Part shown: piece by piece, positions 14,217 through 15,802 of the stretch
How positions within the stretch are numbered: position 1 is the stretch's first letter
Layout of the letters: each line of letters begins with the position of its first letter
From: an uncultured bacterium
Lineage (GTDB): Bacteria; Verrucomicrobiota; Lentisphaeria; Oligosphaerales; Oligosphaeraceae
Assembly (NCBI GenBank): GCA_900548225.1
Contig: URJM01000049.1
Span: 1 to 15,802, forward strand
Length of the DNA: 15,802 nt
Reading direction: 5' to 3'
Made by a program: the position numbers and the translations under genes
Notes under the pieces: generated by a model
Told to the model about the DNA's origin: nothing
What the model saw: only the letters and a program-made list of their open reading frames with translations
The model's database searches: none

Positions 14217-14241
14217 AAAAACACACGCCGTCCAGGACGGC
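14217..14241 (-). terminator. Intrinsic terminator of the glycosyltransferase gene
   Basis: On the minus strand the hairpin GCCGTC-CTG-GACGGC starts directly after the stop codon and is followed by GTGTGTTTTTC. The six-base stem is perfect, though a GTGTG stretch separates it from the five-T run. It isolates the glycosyltransferase from the trp leader. Confidence 0.65.
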
Positions 14242-15345
14242 TCACTTGAGCTTGTCGTAGACCAGTTCGTTCACTATGTCGGAGGCAAAACGGCTCTCGG
14301 CAATCCTCCTGCTGGAAATGCCCATCTTCTGGGCAAGCCCGGGAGCCAGGACAAAACGCTCCATCGCCGCACGGAGGGACGCCGCGTCCCGCGTGGGAAT
14401 CATGAACCCGTTGAGCCCGTCAACCACCGTCTCACGACACCCGGGCGCGTCCGTGGTAATGACCGCACGCCCGCAGGAAAGAGCCTCCAGGACACTCATC
14501 GGAGTCCCCTCGTGGTAGCTCGGAAGAACAAAGACACTCGACCGCGCCAGGAATGGACGGACGTCGTCACGCTCCCCAAAATACTCGACGGAACCATCCT
14601 CGATGTATGGCGCAAGGTCACCAGGCTTGATGGCCGAGGGATTGGTGTCGTATGGCCCCACAAGAAGACATCTGCACGAAGGATATGCGGCACGAAGGCC
14701 ACGGCAGGCCTGAAGGTACTCCAGGACGCCCTTGTCACGCAGAAGACGGGCAACCATGAGGAATACCATCCCGGACGGAAGCGGCGACGGAGTGAACCTG
14801 ACTATGTCAACGCCACTCCCGGGAATCATGGACACTTTCTCAGGCTTGACAAGGCCCAGGCCGACAAAGACGTCCCTGTCGTCGTCATTCTGGAAGAACA
14901 CTCCGTCCGCCAACGCCAGCGCACGCCTGTATCCACGCTTCAATACCATCCTGACAAGCGCATTCTTGAGCCCATGCCCCCGGAATACCGACCCCAGGCC
15001 CGAAATCAGCGCGTAGACGCCCGCAACGCCGGCATCCTTCGCCGCGGGAACTCCATAGACCACCGCCTTCGCCTGGCTGCAAAAAAGCCTGTCGGGTGAC
15101 TCCTCAAGAAATAGCCTGCGCAACTCACGGCGAGTCCGCATGTCGGCAAAGGGATTCAAGCCAGTGCGCTGGAGAAATACCGACCTGTAACGAATCCCAA
15201 AGGCGCCAAAACGCCCCCCCCACTCCTCCTCGGAGTCAGGCCCCACGGCGACAACCTCCCACCCACGGGCCACAAAGGAACGCATCATGGGCAGACGAAA
15301 GGTCATCAACGACTTCGAATATGTCGCAAGAACTATCAGCTTCAT
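14242..15345 (-). CDS. GT4-family glycosyltransferase (CapM/PglA-like)
   Basis: A 367-residue GT-B glycosyltransferase. The N-terminal Rossmann half begins MKLIVLATYSKSLMTFRLP and includes the ISGLGSVF block (114-121), seen in CapM/PglA-type N-acetylhexosamine transferases of capsule, O-antigen or glycan assembly. The C-terminal GT4 half has IPGSGVDIVRF (174-184), MVARLLRDKGVLEYL (197-211) and the nucleotide-sugar EX7E region YHEGTPMSVLEALSCG (277-292), with Glu279 and Glu287. It is probably cytoplasmic and membrane-associated, transferring a sugar from an NDP donor to a lipid-linked acceptor; donor and acceptor are not readable from sequence. The ATG at 15343-15345 is chosen because it opens directly into the first Rossmann strand. 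A TATATT box lies 6 nt upstream, so the message may be leaderless. It is a solitary gene with its own terminator, next to the repeat region. Confidence 0.94.
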   Translation of the reverse strand: MKLIVLATYSKSLMTFRLPMMRSFVARGWEVVAVGPDSEEEWGGRFGAFGIRYRSVFLQRTGLNPFADMRTRRELRRLFLEESPDRLFCSQAKAVVYGVPAAKDAGVAGVYALISGLGSVFRGHGLKNALVRMVLKRGYRRALALADGVFFQNDDDRDVFVGLGLVKPEKVSMIPGSGVDIVRFTPSPLPSGMVFLMVARLLRDKGVLEYLQACRGLRAAYPSCRCLLVGPYDTNPSAIKPGDLAPYIEDGSVEYFGERDDVRPFLARSSVFVLPSYHEGTPMSVLEALSCGRAVITTDAPGCRETVVDGLNGFMIPTRDAASLRAAMERFVLAPGLAQKMGISSRRIAESRFASDIVNELVYDKLK

Positions 15346-15351
15346 GCACAG

Positions 15352-15357
15352 AATATA
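15352..15357 (-). promoter_or_regulatory. Candidate -10 box (TATATT) of the glycosyltransferase gene
   Basis: On the minus strand TATATT ends 6 nt before the ATG, matching the -10 consensus at five of six positions. Transcription would begin at or within a base or two of the start codon, giving a leaderless mRNA, consistent with the absence of a Shine-Dalgarno. No good -35 is seen. Confidence 0.4.
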
Positions 15358-15450
15358 ACCCGTGACAACTCTCGGAAAGGATGATCCAGGCTGACTATGC
15401 CCCACAAAACAACATTACTGATTCCCCAAAAACGCCTGGCTATGCCATTT

Positions 15451-15802
15451 CATGCCTTTCGTGGCTACCCCTGCCTTTCGTGTCCTTTCGTGGTTCCTAC
15501 TCTCCCCCCTTCTCTTTTTCGTGTATTTCGTGTTTTTCGTGGTTAAATAATTCGTGCCTATTCGTGCCCATTCGTGTCCATTCGTGGTTCTTACTCTCCC
15601 CTCTTATTATTTTCGTGTATTTCGTGTTTTTCGTGGTTTGATATTTCTTTGGTCATTCGTGTCCATTCGTGTCCATTAGTGGTTCCTACTCTCTCCCCCT
15701 CTTCTCTTTTTCGTGGTTTTCGTGTGTTTCGTGGTTAACCCCTGCCTTTGTCCATTAGTTTCCATTCGTGTCCATTAGTGGTTCTTACTCTCCTCTCTTA
15801 TT
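15451..15802. repeat. Degenerate TTCGTG tandem repeat with ~95-bp higher-order units
   Basis: The stretch is built from variants of ATTCGTGTCC and TTTCGTGG words about ten bases apart. From 15494 they form larger units that each open with TTC(C/T)TACTCTC, continue through TTTTCGTGTATTTCGTG-like text and end with a run of CATTCGTGTCCATT(C/A)GTGG-like words. The units are 15494-15587 (94 bp), 15588-15682 (95 bp) and 15683-15781 (99 bp), and a fourth starts at 15782 and leaves the window. The plus strand is poor in A and rich in T. There are no unique spacers, so it is not a CRISPR array. The open frames through it translate repeat words and show no protein family. The 15358-15450 stretch to the left shows no other feature. 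Confidence 0.9.

Noticed and set aside
13835..14241. T-box riboswitch ahead of trpB
   Set aside because: I found no AGGGTGG-type T-box sequence or specifier-loop arrangement. The WWW leader peptide with terminators explains the region better.
14048..14245. Longer 65-residue version of the leader peptide
   Set aside because: It would start inside the glycosyltransferase stop/terminator region and require translation through the probable promoter; the internal ATG at 14128 is better placed.
15381..15641. 86-codon open frame through the tandem repeat
   Set aside because: The translation is just the repeat words (FVFFV, HSWF-like strings), no family is seen, and the frame depends on repeat phase.
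15451..15802. CRISPR array
   Set aside because: The repeats are tandem and degenerate, with no constant-length unique spacers and no cas gene nearby.

Overview
The window looks like part of a chromosome of a GC-rich bacterium. The right end carries degenerate TTCGTG-type tandem repeats, which from general knowledge recall intergenic repeats in Verrucomicrobiota, Lentisphaerota, Kiritimatiellota and Planctomycetota genomes. A fused eukaryote-like glycogen debranching enzyme and weak or absent Shine-Dalgarno sites at several genes fit that group. This placement is inference; there is no rRNA or phylogenetic marker in the window. I see no phage, insertion sequence, CRISPR array, tRNA or rRNA.

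Layout. (1) 1-2538, plus strand: exonuclease VII large subunit (5' end cut by the window edge), exonuclease VII small subunit, and an RluA-family pseudouridine synthase, closely spaced. (2) 2616-9596, minus strand: a likely four-gene operon read from right to left, with gaps of 41, 45 and 25 bp. It encodes a 1429-residue GH13/GH133 glycogen debranching enzyme, a HAD phosphatase, a nucleotidyltransferase-GHMP kinase fusion, and a TrmO-like tRNA methyltransferase. The middle two genes together hold the three activities of a sugar-activation pathway: kinase, phosphatase and nucleotidyltransferase. (3) 9746-12179, minus strand: a zinc-ribbon membrane protein of unknown function downstream of L-aspartate oxidase (nadB). 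(4) 12180-12472: a non-coding stretch dense in inverted repeats, one of them made from the same AACCACGAA/TTCGTGGTT word as the right-end repeats. (5) 12473-14128, minus strand: a TrpB2-type tryptophan synthase beta chain preceded by a complete-looking attenuator. The attenuator has a short leader peptide with three consecutive Trp codons, then two intrinsic terminators in tandem. The 5' arm of each terminator is complementary to a segment of the leader reading frame. (6) 14242-15345, minus strand: a GT4 glycosyltransferase with its own terminator. (7) 15346-15802: intergenic DNA filled with a degenerate TTCGTG repeat organised in ~95-bp higher-order units, running off the window.

The most notable items are the trpB2 leader, with alternative (and mutually crossing) antiterminator pairings to two tandem terminators, and the nucleotidyltransferase-GHMP kinase/HAD phosphatase pair, whose sugar substrate is unknown.
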